Shown here: one piece after another, positions 1 to 8,600 of the stretch | Numbering within the stretch: position 1 is the first letter of the stretch | Layout: every line of letters begins with the position of its first letter | Assembly: GCF_036327775.1 (NCBI RefSeq) | Contig: NZ_CP109598.1 | Span: forward strand, 4,848,001 to 4,912,000 | Direction: 5' to 3' | DNA length: 64,000 nt | DNA from: Streptomyces sp. NBC_01498 | Lineage (GTDB): Bacteria > Actinomycetota > Actinomycetes > Streptomycetales > Streptomycetaceae | Position numbers and translations under genes: made by a program | Notes under the pieces: model-generated | The model's input: the letters and a program-made list of their open reading frames with translations, nothing else | Databases searched by the model: none | What the model was told of the DNA's origin: nothing

Positions 1-574
1 TCTCCTTCTCGCCGATGCCGAGGACGACGGGCGAGCCGTTGCGGGCGACGACGATCCGGTCCGGGAAGTCGGCGTGCAGGACGGCGAGTCCGTACGTGCC
101 CTCCACCAGCTTCAGCGACTGGCGGACCTTCTCCTCCAGCGTGTCGGCCGTCGAGCGGGCGATGAGGTGGGTCAGGACCTCGGTGTCGGTCTCGGAGAGG
201 AACACGACACCGTCGGCCTCCAGCCTCGCGCGGAGTTCGGTGGCGTTGTCGATGATGCCGTTGTGGACGACGGCGACCTTGTTGTCCGCGTCGAGGTGCG
301 GGTGCGCGTTGTGGTCGCTCGGGACGCCGTGGGTCGCCCAGCGGGTGTGCGCGATACCGGTGGTGCCCGCGAAACGCTTGGGGACACGGGACTCCAGCTC
401 ACGGACGCGGCCCTTGGCCTTGACCATCTTCAGCGTCGCGGGCTTGCCGGCGGCAGGCTTCCCGGTGATGACCAGGCCCGCGGAGTCGTACCCCCGGTAC
501 TCCAGCCGCTGGAGCCCCTCCAGCAGCAGCGGCGCGACGTCCCGCCGTCCGATGTAACCGACGATTCCGCACAT
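1..574 (-). CDS. glmS: Glutamine--fructose-6-phosphate aminotransferase, N-terminal part
   Basis: Makes glucosamine-6-phosphate from fructose-6-phosphate and glutamine, the first step of UDP-GlcNAc and cell-wall precursor synthesis. Reading from the ATG at 574 gives MCGIVGYIG, so after Met removal the catalytic N-terminal Cys of a class II glutamine amidotransferase is exposed. Further family motifs follow (LEYRGYDSAG, then HTRWATHG, then VVHNG). About 191 codons are present, which is only the glutaminase domain. The two SIS isomerase domains lie beyond the left edge. The gene lies about 100 bp downstream of the small conserved gene at 676-957 on the same strand. Confidence 0.95.
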   Translation of the reverse strand, partial: MCGIVGYIGRRDVAPLLLEGLQRLEYRGYDSAGLVITGKPAAGKPATLKMVKAKGRVRELESRVPKRFAGTTGIAHTRWATHGVPSDHNAHPHLDADNKVAVVHNGIIDNATELRARLEADGVVFLSETDTEVLTHLIARSTADTLEEKVRQSLKLVEGTYGLAVLHADFPDRIVVARNGSPVVLGIGEKE

Positions 575-675
575 ATCAGTCCCTGCCCCATCCGTCGTTG
601 TCCAGTGGTGCCCGCGCCCGCTGTCCGGTCCCGCGCGAGGCCGTGCCGATCGGCGCGAAGGTCGCGCCGGGCGTG

Positions 676-957
676 TCAGCCGTAGACGATGCGCCGGAGC
701 TGTCTGAGGGACAGCTCCGGCGGTGCCACCGCGCGGTGCGGCAGTTCGGCCGCGATCCGTTCGAAGATCGCCGGGTTCACGGCGCCGCCGCCCTGGAGCT
801 CGCGGTGTCGGCGCCGGACGAACTCCTCGGTGGTCTCGTCGAAGTACGCCAGGACGTCCAGGATCACGCGGGCGGCCTCGCCGCGCGGAAGCGCGGTGCT
901 GCGGACCAGATGGTCGACGAGGTCGTCGTGGGACGAGGGAGAACGGCGTTCGAGCAC
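676..957 (-). CDS. Conserved small protein of unknown function
   Basis: A 93-residue protein read from GTG at 957, on the same strand and about 100 bp upstream of glmS. It is mostly helical by composition, with acidic and Arg-rich segments, no signal peptide and no membrane segment. I do not recognise a named domain. It is kept because its codon use is typical and because, from memory, a small gene next to glmS is usual in Streptomyces. No strong ribosome binding site is visible before the GTG, so the start is uncertain. Confidence 0.6.
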   Translation of the reverse strand: MLERRSPSSHDDLVDHLVRSTALPRGEAARVILDVLAYFDETTEEFVRRRHRELQGGGAVNPAIFERIAAELPHRAVAPPELSLRQLRRIVYG

Positions 958-1237
958 GCGTAGATACTGCTGGTGTCCGGAGGTCTTTGCAAGAAATCTG
1001 CCCGATTCCGGGCAAGGGTGGCCTTGATCTCAAGGGGAGGCGCGCGTACGCGGACGGAGTCATGGGCGGATCCGCTCGACGGGCCGTCTGGTCGACGGGT
1101 CTGCTCGAAGGATCCGCCCGACGGAGCTGCGGGCGGGCCGGTCGGAAGCGGTCCGGGGTCGTCGGACGCCTCCGGGCCCCGGGTGACGATCGTCCGGGGC
1201 CGGGGCCGGGGCTGGGGCTGGGGTAGGGGCGGCGGGG

Positions 1238-2122
1238 TCAGAGGCGCTTGAGGATCGCCTGCTTGGCGGTGGTGAACTCCTCCGCCGTCAGGATGCCCGC
1301 CTGGTGCAGCTCGCCCAGCTCCCGCAGCCTGCGCAGCAGCGCGTCGTGGTCGTCCCCGCTCGCCGACGCGGGCGCGCCGCCCTCCACGGGGCCCGCCGTG
1401 AGGGCGGCGACGTCGGCGGGCGGGGCGTACGGATGCGGCAGCCGGGCGGCCACGGCGGCGGCGACCAGCGCCATCAGCGGGTCCTTCCGGAAGCCGTACA
1501 GCTCCACGGCGTGCGGGTCGTACTTGGGCGCCGGGGAGTTGCCCCTGCCGACCCGGAAGCGCAGGAAGCCGTTCTCCAGCCCCGCGCTGGGCCGCCACTC
1601 CACGGACTCCACGTCGCCGATCGGGAGGGTGGTGGTGCCCCGCGAGGACTTCGACTCCTCGGTCTTCCAGTTCCACTCCAGCCGTATCAGCTCTCCGTCG
1701 AAGGAGGCCGTCCCGTCGCCCGCGCCCGTCGTGATCGGCAGGGACGGGCCGGGCAGCAGATAGCGGTCGGTCCGGCCCGTGTCGACCTCGTCCAGCAGCA
1801 GGGCGGTGCGCACCTCGTCCACGACGTACTCGGCGACCCCCGCGCGGTCGTTGTCCACGGTCAGCCGGTACGGGTCGGAACCGTCGTCCAGCTTGCCGCC
1901 CGCGACCCCCGTCAGCGGGTCCGCGCCGTCGCGCAGCCGCAGCCTGAGCCGCCCCGACCTGCGGCCCGGTTCGAACGTGACACCCGCCAACGCCTGGAGC
2001 GGGACGGCGACTTCGCCCAGCGACTTGCGGAGCAGACCGACGCGTTTGTCGCTGCCGGGCACGATGCGCACCGTCTCGCCGTCGAAGGTCCAGGTGCCGT
2101 CCGTCTGGATGATTTCCGCCAT
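1238..2122 (-). CDS. DUF4429 / SHOCT domain protein
   Basis: A 294-residue soluble protein starting at ATG 2122 (MAEIIQTDGTWTFDG). Two related beta-rich segments are visible, about residues 1-120 and 130-240. Each begins with a D/G-x-W/A-x-FDGE element (TWTFDGETVRIV and TASFDGELIRLEW), the pattern of the repeated DUF4429 (PH-like) fold. The last 35 residues (DALLRRLRELGELHQAGILT and what follows) form a SHOCT domain, the short C-terminal helical module thought to mediate oligomerisation. Function is unknown. It is divergent from the hexosaminidase gene, and the 129-bp gap between them carries the dre-like site. Confidence 0.85.
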   Translation of the reverse strand: MAEIIQTDGTWTFDGETVRIVPGSDKRVGLLRKSLGEVAVPLQALAGVTFEPGRRSGRLRLRLRDGADPLTGVAGGKLDDGSDPYRLTVDNDRAGVAEYVVDEVRTALLLDEVDTGRTDRYLLPGPSLPITTGAGDGTASFDGELIRLEWNWKTEESKSSRGTTTLPIGDVESVEWRPSAGLENGFLRFRVGRGNSPAPKYDPHAVELYGFRKDPLMALVAAAVAARLPHPYAPPADVAALTAGPVEGGAPASASGDDHDALLRRLRELGELHQAGILTAEEFTTAKQAILKRL

Positions 2123-2153
2123 GCGCCGATTCTTCCACCCGACCACCCGAAAT

Positions 2154-2165
2154 TGGTCTACACCT
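2154..2165. promoter_or_regulatory. DasR-type dre site
   Basis: TGGTCTACACCT matches the dre consensus TGGTCTAGACCA at 10 of 12 positions. It lies 87 bp before the GTG start of the GH20 hexosaminidase and abuts a TTGACC hexamer at 2165-2170. DasR is the GntR-family repressor of chitin and N-acetylglucosamine use in Streptomyces. The site also lies upstream of the divergent DUF4429 gene. Confidence 0.7.
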
Positions 2166-2251
2166 TGACCCCGGGAGGGGTGGGGAGTTCCGATGGGGGA
2201 GGTCCGACCGCTTCGCACCACAGTCGTGAACTCCCCGAAGGAGCAAGCTCT

Positions 2252-4021
2252 GTGAGACAGCACGGAACAACCCCCCACACCCCCGCGCCGCCCGCCGGGC
2301 GTCGCTCCGCGACCCGCCGCCTGCGCGCACCGCTGCTCGCCGCCGTCGCCCTCCTCTCGTGCGTGGCCGCCTCGGGCGGTGTCGCCGACCCCGGAGCCGG
2401 CGGTGGCGGCGGTGCGGGAGGCGGCGGCGGAGGTGGCGGCGGGGGCGGCTGGCGTACGGCGGCCACGACCGCCCCGGCCGTCCGGCCGCTCGGCGACATC
2501 GTCCCCGTGCCCGCCTCGGTGCGGCCGGGCGGGACGCCGTACGCCATCACCGCCTCGACCCGCATCCGGGTCGCCGACGACTCCCGCGAGGCGCGCCGCG
2601 TCGCCGGTTATCTGGCGGGGCTGCTGCGGCCCTCCACCGGCTACGACCTGCGGATCACCGACGACGGCGGGGGAAGCGGGGACCGGGGACGGGGCGGCCG
2701 GGGCGACGCCGGGATACGGCTGCGGCTGGTCTCCGGCGACCGGGACCGCGCGCTCGGCCCCGAGGGCTACCGGCTGGAGTCCGGCCGCGACGGCGTCACG
2801 CTCACCGCCCGCGAGCCCGCCGGACTCTTCCACGCCGTCCAGACCCTGCGGCAGCAACTCCCCGCCGCCGTGGAGCGCGACAGCCGGCAGCGCGGCCCCT
2901 GGAGAATCGCCGGCGGCACCCTCACCGACACCCCGCGCTACGCCTACCGGGGCGCCATGCTCGACGTCTCCCGCCACTTCTTCGACGTCGGACAGGTCAA
3001 GCGCTACATCGACCAGCTGGCCCTCTACAAGATCAACACCTTGCATCTGCACCTCTCCGACGACCAGGGCTGGCGCCTCGCCATCGACTCCTGGCCGCGC
3101 CTGGCCACCTACGGCGGCTCGACCGCCGTCGGCGGCGGCCCCGGCGGTCACTACACCAAGGCGCAGTACCGCGAACTCGTGCGTTACGCCGCCTCCCGCC
3201 ATCTCGAAGTCGTCCCCGAGATCGACATGCCGGGCCACACGAACGCCGCGCTCGCCTCGTACGCCGAGCTGAACTGCGACGGTGTCGCGCCGCCCCTCTA
3301 CACCGGCACGGCCGTCGGCTTCAGCTCGCTGTGCGCGACGAAGGAGATCACGTACGACTTCGTCGACGACGTGGTGCGGGAGCTGGCCGCGCTGACGCCC
3401 GGCCGGTATCTGCACATCGGCGGCGACGAGGCGCACTCCACCAGCCACGCCGACTACGTGGAGTTCATGCGCCGCGCCCAGGCCGTGGTGGCCGGGTACG
3501 GCAAGACGGTGATGGGCTGGCACCAGCTGACCGGCGCGGAACCGGTGGAGGGCCGGGTCGCGCAGTACTGGGGGTACGACGCCACGGGCGCAGCCGAGCG
3601 CGCGCAGGTCGCGGAGGCGACGAGGAACGGTACGAAGCTGGTGCTGTCCCCCGCCGACCGGGTCTATCTCGACATGAAGTACGACCGGAACACCGAGCTG
3701 GGGCAGACCTGGGCCGGACTGGTGGAGGTGGACCGCTCGTACGACTGGGACCCGGCGGCCTATCTCGCGGACGCGGGGGTCGACCCGGGCGCGGTGCTGG
3801 GCATCGAGGCCCCGCTCTGGTCGGAGACGCTGACGACGAGCGACGACATCGAGACGATGGCGTTCCCGAGGCTGCCCGGAGTGGCGGAGATCGGCTGGTC
3901 CCCGCAGTCGGCACGGGACTGGGACACCTACCGCGAGCGCCTGGCGTCCCAGGGGCCCCGGCTGACGGCGCTGGGGATCGACTACTACCGCTCACCGGTG
4001 GTGCCGTGGTCCGAGGAGTGA
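2252..4021 (+). CDS. Secreted beta-N-acetylhexosaminidase (GH20)
   Basis: Releases terminal GlcNAc from chito-oligosaccharides or muropeptides outside the cell. The GTG at 2252 was chosen because a GAAGGAG ribosome binding site precedes it; it gives 589 residues. The N-terminus has an Arg-rich region, then a hydrophobic signal sequence (APLLAAVALLSCVAASGG); the LLSC could serve as a lipobox, so a lipoprotein is possible. A glycine-rich linker of about 20 residues follows, then the GH20b domain and the GH20 TIM barrel from about residue 230. The DVSRHFFDV, HLHLSDDQGWRL and PEIDMPGH motifs and the catalytic Asp-Glu pair in HIGGDEAHS are all present. The dre-like site upstream suggests DasR/GlcNAc control, which fits the neighbouring glmS. 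Confidence 0.93.
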   Translation: MRQHGTTPHTPAPPAGRRSATRRLRAPLLAAVALLSCVAASGGVADPGAGGGGGAGGGGGGGGGGGWRTAATTAPAVRPLGDIVPVPASVRPGGTPYAITASTRIRVADDSREARRVAGYLAGLLRPSTGYDLRITDDGGGSGDRGRGGRGDAGIRLRLVSGDRDRALGPEGYRLESGRDGVTLTAREPAGLFHAVQTLRQQLPAAVERDSRQRGPWRIAGGTLTDTPRYAYRGAMLDVSRHFFDVGQVKRYIDQLALYKINTLHLHLSDDQGWRLAIDSWPRLATYGGSTAVGGGPGGHYTKAQYRELVRYAASRHLEVVPEIDMPGHTNAALASYAELNCDGVAPPLYTGTAVGFSSLCATKEITYDFVDDVVRELAALTPGRYLHIGGDEAHSTSHADYVEFMRRAQAVVAGYGKTVMGWHQLTGAEPVEGRVAQYWGYDATGAAERAQVAEATRNGTKLVLSPADRVYLDMKYDRNTELGQTWAGLVEVDRSYDWDPAAYLADAGVDPGAVLGIEAPLWSETLTTSDDIETMAFPRLPGVAEIGWSPQSARDWDTYRERLASQGPRLTALGIDYYRSPVVPWSEE

Positions 4022-4428
4022 GGGCGGCGGCCGGCCGGCGGCGGGGCCGGCTGAGGGGCGGAGACGCGGTGACGGGAATGTGCCGTGGCGCGGACATGCC
4101 GTGACGGGTCGGGGCCGGGGGGTCGGCCGATCCGGGGACCCGCCGTGAGGCTCGTGGATCGGTCGGGCTCAGGGCGGGGCGGGTCGGGCGGTCGGGTCGG
4201 CAGGTGGTGCCGGCTCGTGGCGGCCGGTCTCACGGCGGGGCGCACGGTCGGACCGGGTCGTCGTGGGGTCGGCTCACGGCGGGGCGCATGGTCGGACCGG
4301 GTCGTCGTGGGGTCGGCTCACGGCGGGGCGCATGGTCGGACCGGGTCGTCGTGGGGTCGGCTCACGGCGGGGCGCCGCCGGGTGGTCGGTCGATTCGGTT
4401 GGCGGCCCGTGCCGTTGAGCCGTCTGGT
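4022..4428. other. Gene-free stretch between hexosaminidase and acyltransferase
   Basis: No convincing gene. The main content is a set of 44-bp tandem repeats (listed separately). Open frames crossing it merely translate the repeat. Confidence 0.6.
4230..4375. repeat. 44-bp tandem repeat, three full copies plus 14 bp
   Basis: Copies begin at 4230, 4274 and 4318 with TCACGGCGGGGCGC; a partial fourth runs 4362-4375. They are identical except for an ACGG/ATGG change in copy 1. The unit length of 44 is not a multiple of three and there are no unique spacers, so this is neither a coding repeat nor a CRISPR array. Confidence 0.9.
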
Positions 4429-4444
4429 TGAGTACGGGTACTCA
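4429..4444. promoter_or_regulatory. 16-bp palindromic operator candidate
   Basis: TGAGTACGGGTACTCA has perfect 7-bp arms around GG and lies 26 bp before the ATG of the acyltransferase gene, where a promoter is expected. The protein that binds it is not identified. Confidence 0.5.
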
Positions 4445-4470
4445 CGCCGCCGGCGACGCGCTCGGCGACC

Positions 4471-5265
4471 ATGAGAGCGATCGCCGCTCGCCGTCCCTCC
4501 CGGAGGCTCCTCATGCTCAGCCGTACAGCCGCCGCCCTGGTGCCGTTCTTCGGCCGCCTCACGGTCACGCTGGACGCCGGGGCGGACCTCGCGCCGGGGA
4601 GCATCGTCGCCGCGAACCACACCTCGCTCAGCGACCCGGCGATCGTGCTCGCCGCGCTGCGCCGGCAGGGCGTCGAGCCGGTCGTGATGGCGGCGGCGGG
4701 GCTGTGGCGCGTACCGATCATCGGGCGGGTGCTCACCCGCGGCGGGCACGTGCCCGTCCGGCGGGCGGACCCCCGTGCCGCCCGCTGCCTCGAAGACGCC
4801 GCCGACGCGCTGGCGCGGGGACGAGTCGTGCTCATCTACGGCGAGGGCGGCATACCGGACGGCACCGCCGAGGCGCCTCCCCGGCGGTTCCGCAGCGGAC
4901 TGGCCCGGCTCGCCGCCGCCACGGGCGCGCCCGTGGTCCCGCTCGGACAGGCCGGGGCCCGGCGCGTCATGTCCGGCGGTGGCGCGGGGCAGTTGGCACG
5001 GTTGGCCGCCGCACCGCTGCGCCGCCCGGAGCTGCGGGTGCACATCGGCGCCCCCGTGCGGCTGACGGGCGGTCTGCCGGCGGCCACCGCGCAGGCGCAC
5101 GCGGCGGTCACGGCCGCCTGGCTGACCGCGACGGGCGTGGCCGGGGCGCCGTCGGGCCCGGTCGCCGAACCGGGCCGGGCCGCCGAACCGGGCCGTGTTT
5201 CGGACCCGGTTCCGAACCCGGGCCGTGTTTCGGACCCGGTTCCGGCGGCGCGGGCGGGCGTCTGA
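4471..5265 (+). CDS. PlsC-type 1-acylglycerol-3-phosphate acyltransferase family protein
   Basis: Probably transfers an acyl chain to a lysophospholipid or a related acceptor at the inner membrane face. The 264-residue protein has the HX4D acyltransferase motif (ANHTSLSDP, about residue 50), followed by the second conserved block with GHVPVRR, and YGEGGIPDG in place of the usual FPEG motif. The last roughly 35 residues are a low-complexity tail (GRVSDPVP repeated) encoded by a 25-bp DNA duplication, and are unlikely to belong to the enzyme fold. The gene sits between the hexosaminidase and desE, where from memory S. coelicolor carries the desferrioxamine genes. Confidence 0.8.
   Translation: MRAIAARRPSRRLLMLSRTAAALVPFFGRLTVTLDAGADLAPGSIVAANHTSLSDPAIVLAALRRQGVEPVVMAAAGLWRVPIIGRVLTRGGHVPVRRADPRAARCLEDAADALARGRVVLIYGEGGIPDGTAEAPPRRFRSGLARLAAATGAPVVPLGQAGARRVMSGGGAGQLARLAAAPLRRPELRVHIGAPVRLTGGLPAATAQAHAAVTAAWLTATGVAGAPSGPVAEPGRAAEPGRVSDPVPNPGRVSDPVPAARAGV
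5190..5244. repeat. 25-bp direct repeat inside the acyltransferase 3' end
   Basis: An identical 25-bp segment beginning GGGCCGTGTTTCGGACCC occurs at 5190-5214 and 5220-5244, a 30-bp period and therefore in frame. It encodes the repeated GRVSDPVP tail. Confidence 0.85.
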
Positions 5266-5322
5266 CCCGGCCCGGGGGCGGGTCCGCTTCCAGGCCCGGC
5301 CCCGGGGCCAGGTCCGGGTCCG

Positions 5323-6357
5323 TCAGGTGACCTTCCGGGCCTTCTCGATCGCGGCGGCCAGTTCGTCCAGGATCAGCGCGCACTTGTCGTACGAGTAGAT
5401 GGGCTCCGTCACGCGCGGAGTCACCTGGCCCGCCTTGACGGCCGGCAGCTGCGCCCATGTCGGCTTCACGGTCAGGTCGTCGGGCTGAAGCTGCGAGGAG
5501 CGGTTGTCCAGCATGATCACGTCGGCCGGGTACTTGTCCGCGTTCTCCCAGCTCAACTCCTCGTAGAAGCCCTGGGCGTTGACCTTCGGCTCGACGAACT
5601 TCACGCCGAGCTCCTGGTAGTAGAGGGTGTCGGCGGACGTCTTGGCGAGGGAGACGTAGAGCAGGTCCTGGCCGGCGCCGGCGATCATCACCGTGATCTC
5701 CGGCTTGGACTTGGCGGCGGCCCGCAGCCGCGCCGCCGCCTTCTCGAACGCGGCCTTGGCGTCGGAGACCTTCTTGGTCGTCAGGTCCGCGCCCAGTGAC
5801 TCGGCGAGATCCGCGTGCCGCTGGATCGCCTTGGGGACGGTGGTGCCGGAGGCGAGGAGCGCGACGCTGGGGGCCAGCTGGAGGATCTTGTCCTTGGACT
5901 CCTCGGGCACGTACCAGAGTTCGCCCTCGATCCACTGGGTGGTGATGAGCAGCTCGGGGTTGAGCGCCGCGTATTTCTCGACGTTGAACTCGCCCCAGAC
6001 GTTGCCGATGATCTCGACCTTGGTGACATCGAGGTCGCCCGCCTGGAGGTCGGGCTTGCCGTCCTTGGTGGTGGTCGGCCCGAAGACGCCCTTGACCTGG
6101 ACCCCGTAGTCGTGGAGCGCGGCGGCGAGGCCGGTGAAGGCGACGATGTTCGTGGGGACGCTGTCGGCCTCGGCCGTCTCGCCCCGGTCGTCCTTGAACG
6201 ACCAGGGTCCGGCCTTCGCGTCCCCGTCCCCGGTGCTCCCGGCGTTCCCGGCGGAGTCCCCGTCCCCGCACGCGGCGAGCACGACCCCGAGACCGACGGC
6301 GCCCCCGGCGGCGAGGACACCGCGACGGCTGAGGGACGAGTGCAGGGTGTTGCGCAT
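5323..6357 (-). CDS. desE: Ferrioxamine-binding lipoprotein (siderophore ABC receptor)
   Basis: A 344-residue periplasmic-binding-protein-type lipoprotein that captures ferric hydroxamate siderophores for an ABC importer. The signal has a twin-arginine-like SRRGVL and a lipobox ending LAAC, so Cys30 is the acylated residue. The mature part has the FecCD/BtuF-type two-lobed organisation (PTNIVAFTGLAAALHDYGVQ near the start, YSYDKCALILDELAAAI at the end). I assign desE because of this sequence type, the iron box 53 bp upstream, and its place between the hexosaminidase and the acdH operon as in S. coelicolor. No desABCD genes and no FecCD/ATPase importer genes are adjacent, so the permease must be elsewhere. 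Confidence 0.85.
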   Translation of the reverse strand: MRNTLHSSLSRRGVLAAGGAVGLGVVLAACGDGDSAGNAGSTGDGDAKAGPWSFKDDRGETAEADSVPTNIVAFTGLAAALHDYGVQVKGVFGPTTTKDGKPDLQAGDLDVTKVEIIGNVWGEFNVEKYAALNPELLITTQWIEGELWYVPEESKDKILQLAPSVALLASGTTVPKAIQRHADLAESLGADLTTKKVSDAKAAFEKAAARLRAAAKSKPEITVMIAGAGQDLLYVSLAKTSADTLYYQELGVKFVEPKVNAQGFYEELSWENADKYPADVIMLDNRSSQLQPDDLTVKPTWAQLPAVKAGQVTPRVTEPIYSYDKCALILDELAAAIEKARKVT

Positions 6358-6409
6358 GTCGATGTCCGCTTTCGTACGCGCCGGGGACCGGCCGGTGACT
6401 GGTGAAAGT

Positions 6410-6424
6410 AGGTTAGCCTAACCT
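6410..6424. promoter_or_regulatory. Iron box (DmdR/IdeR operator)
   Basis: AGGTTAGCCTAACCT has perfect 7-bp arms around a central C and matches the actinobacterial iron-box consensus TTAGGTTAGGCTAACCTAA. It is 53 bp upstream of desE. Expected effect: repression of desE by DmdR1 when iron is sufficient. Confidence 0.92.
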
Positions 6425-6507
6425 TCCTTCACTGCAACCGGCCGGGTCGCCGCCGTACACGGTCGCCTCCGGCGGCACCGCTCGGCGGCCGGTGCCGGAG
6501 CTGAGCC

Positions 6508-7662
6508 CTACAGCCCCAACTCCCGTGCGATCAGCATCCGCTGGACCTCGCTCGTGCCCTCGCCGATCTCCAGGATCTTGGAGTCGCGCCACATACGGGC
6601 CACCGGATACTCGTTCATGAAGCCGTAGCCGCCGTGGATCTGGGTGGCCTCGCGCGCGTTGTCCACCGCCACCGTGGACGAGTAGAGCTTCGCCAGCGCC
6701 GCCTCCTTCTTGAAGGACTCGCCGTGGACCAGCCGGGAGGCCGCGTCACGCCAGCCCAGACGGGCCATGTGCGCGCGCATCTCCATGTCGGCGATCTTGA
6801 ACTGGATCGCCTGGTTGGCGCCGATCGGACGGCCGAAGGCGCGGCGCTCCCTCGCGTACTTCACCGATTCGTCCACACAGCCCTGCGCCAGGCCCGTCGC
6901 CAGCGCGGAGATCGCGATCCGGCCCTCGTCCAGGATGCGGAGGAACTGGGCGTACCCCCGGCCCTCCGTGCCGAGCAGGTTCGCCAGCGGGACGCGGACG
7001 TCGGAGAAGGACAGCTCACGGGTGTCCGACGCGTTCCAGCCGACCTTCGAGTACGGGGCGGCGACCGTGAAGCCGGGGGTGCCGGAGGGGACGATGATCG
7101 AGGAGATCTCCGGGCGGCCGTCCTCCTTGCGGCCGGTGACCGCCGTGACCGTGACCAGACCGGTGATGTCCGTACCGGAGTTGGTGATGAAGCACTTCGA
7201 GCCGTTGATGACCCACTCGTCCCCGTCACGCACGGCCGTGGTGCGCGTGCCTCCGGCGTCCGAGCCCGCCTCGGGCTCGGTCAGGCCGAAGGCGCCCAGC
7301 AGCTCACCGGAGCACAGACGCGGCAGCCACTCCCGCTTCTGCTCCTCCGTACCGAAGAGGTGCAGCGGCATCGCGCCGAGCGAGACACCCGCCTCCAGGG
7401 TGATGGCCACCGACGAGTCGACGCGCGCCAGCTCCTCCAGGGCGATACCGAGCGCCATGTAGTCGCCGCCCATGCCGCCGTACTCCTCGGGGAAGGGCAG
7501 ACCGAACAGCCCCATCCGGCCCATCTCGCGCACGATCTCGTACGGGAACTCGTGGCGCTCGTAGAAGTCGCCGATCTTGGGCGCGACGACGTCCTGCGCG
7601 AACGCCTCGACGGTGCGGCGCAGTTCGTCGTGTTCCGGCGAGAGCCGGTGGTCCAGGGACAT
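6508..7662 (-). CDS. acdH: Acyl-CoA dehydrogenase (isovaleryl/branched-chain type)
   Basis: FAD enzyme of 384 residues that oxidises isovaleryl-CoA and similar short branched acyl-CoAs. Family signatures are seen: FGLTEPEAGSDAGGTRT (FAD/substrate site), KCFITNSGTDI, and a C-terminal QIHGGYGFMNEYPVARMWRD followed by the EGTSEVQRMLIAREL ending. The start is ATG 7662. It is the last gene of the operon accD-accA-hmgL-acdH, two bases after hmgL. The context (HMG-CoA lyase and a biotin-dependent carboxylase) points to leucine degradation, and the S. coelicolor/S. avermitilis acdH locus has the same order from memory. Confidence 0.9.
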   Translation of the reverse strand: MSLDHRLSPEHDELRRTVEAFAQDVVAPKIGDFYERHEFPYEIVREMGRMGLFGLPFPEEYGGMGGDYMALGIALEELARVDSSVAITLEAGVSLGAMPLHLFGTEEQKREWLPRLCSGELLGAFGLTEPEAGSDAGGTRTTAVRDGDEWVINGSKCFITNSGTDITGLVTVTAVTGRKEDGRPEISSIIVPSGTPGFTVAAPYSKVGWNASDTRELSFSDVRVPLANLLGTEGRGYAQFLRILDEGRIAISALATGLAQGCVDESVKYARERRAFGRPIGANQAIQFKIADMEMRAHMARLGWRDAASRLVHGESFKKEAALAKLYSSTVAVDNAREATQIHGGYGFMNEYPVARMWRDSKILEIGEGTSEVQRMLIARELGL

Positions 7663-7664
7663 GG

Positions 7665-8600
7665 CTAGGACTCCTTGTGGGAGAGGGCTCTTACGGTGCG
7701 GGAGGGGCTCGGTCGCCCCAGTTGGCCGGCCATCCAGACGCTGGTGGCGGTGAGGAGGCCGAGATCGACCCCGGTGTCGATGCCGAGACCCCGCAGCATC
7801 CACAGGAGGTCCTCGGTGGCGAGATTCCCGGTGGCGCTCTTCGCGAACGGGCAGCCCCCGAGGCCGCCCGCCGACGCGTCGACGGTGGTCACGCCCTGCC
7901 GGAGCGCGGCGAGGGTGTTGGCCAGGGCCTGGCCGTAGGTGTCGTGGAAGTGCACGCCGACGGCGGAGACCGGAACGCCCTGCCCGGCGAGCGTCTCCAG
8001 GAGGCTCCGCACATGACCGGGCGTGGCCACGCCGATCGTGTCGCCGAGGCTGATCTCGTCGCAGCCCATGTCCACCAGCGCCCGGACGACCCGGGCGACC
8101 TGGGCGACCGGGACGGCGCCCTCCCAGGGGTCGCCGAAGCACATCGACAGATAGCCCCGCACATGGAGCCGCTCCTCCCGGGCGCGGGCCACGACGGGCT
8201 CGAACACGGCGAGCGACTCGTCCAGCGTCCGGTTCAGATTGGCCTTGGCGAAGGACTCCGTCGCGCTGGCGAAGACCGCCACCTCGCGGGCCCCGAGGGC
8301 CAGCGCCCGGTCCAGACCTCGGTCGTTGGGCACCAGGACCGGCAGCCGTACGCCCTCCAGATCCCGCACCATGGGGAACAGCCGCTCCGCGTCGGCCAGT
8401 TGGGGCACCCACTTCGGGTGGACGAAGCTGGTCGCCTCGATCGTGGTGAGCCCGGCGGCGGCGAGGCGGTGGATGAACTCCGCCTTGATCTCGGTGGGGA
8501 CGGTCGCCGCCTCGTTCTGGAGGCCGTCGCGCGCGCCCACCTCGTGGATCCGGACCCGGGCCGGCAGGCCCTCGTCGGGCACGGTCATCGGGAGTGTCAT
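7665..8600 (-). CDS. hmgL: Hydroxymethylglutaryl-CoA lyase
   Basis: Cleaves HMG-CoA to acetoacetate and acetyl-CoA, the last step of leucine catabolism. The 311-residue TIM-barrel protein has the DRE-TIM start ([14 protein letters not shown]), the metal-binding [12 protein letters not shown] motif, and the Cys-containing loop [17 protein letters not shown]. The ATG at 8600 overlaps the stop of the upstream biotin carboxylase gene by 4 bp (ATGA) and has GGAGGAG upstream, so translation is coupled. Confidence 0.95.
   Translation of the reverse strand: MTLPMTVPDEGLPARVRIHEVGARDGLQNEAATVPTEIKAEFIHRLAAAGLTTIEATSFVHPKWVPQLADAERLFPMVRDLEGVRLPVLVPNDRGLDRALALGAREVAVFASATESFAKANLNRTLDESLAVFEPVVARAREERLHVRGYLSMCFGDPWEGAVPVAQVARVVRALVDMGCDEISLGDTIGVATPGHVRSLLETLAGQGVPVSAVGVHFHDTYGQALANTLAALRQGVTTVDASAGGLGGCPFAKSATGNLATEDLLWMLRGLGIDTGVDLGLLTATSVWMAGQLGRPSPSRTVRALSHKES

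Noticed and set aside
1195..1230. GGGGCC/GGGGCT run after the DUF4429 gene as a regulatory repeat
   Set aside because: Short low-complexity GC tract without symmetry; nothing further supported.
2395..2450. Frameshift suspicion in the poly-glycine stretch of the hexosaminidase
   Set aside because: Reading frame is continuous on both sides, with a signal peptide before and the GH20 domain after; a glycine linker is plausible.
4230..4375. CRISPR-like array
   Set aside because: Units are directly abutting and uniform; no unique spacers and no cas genes.
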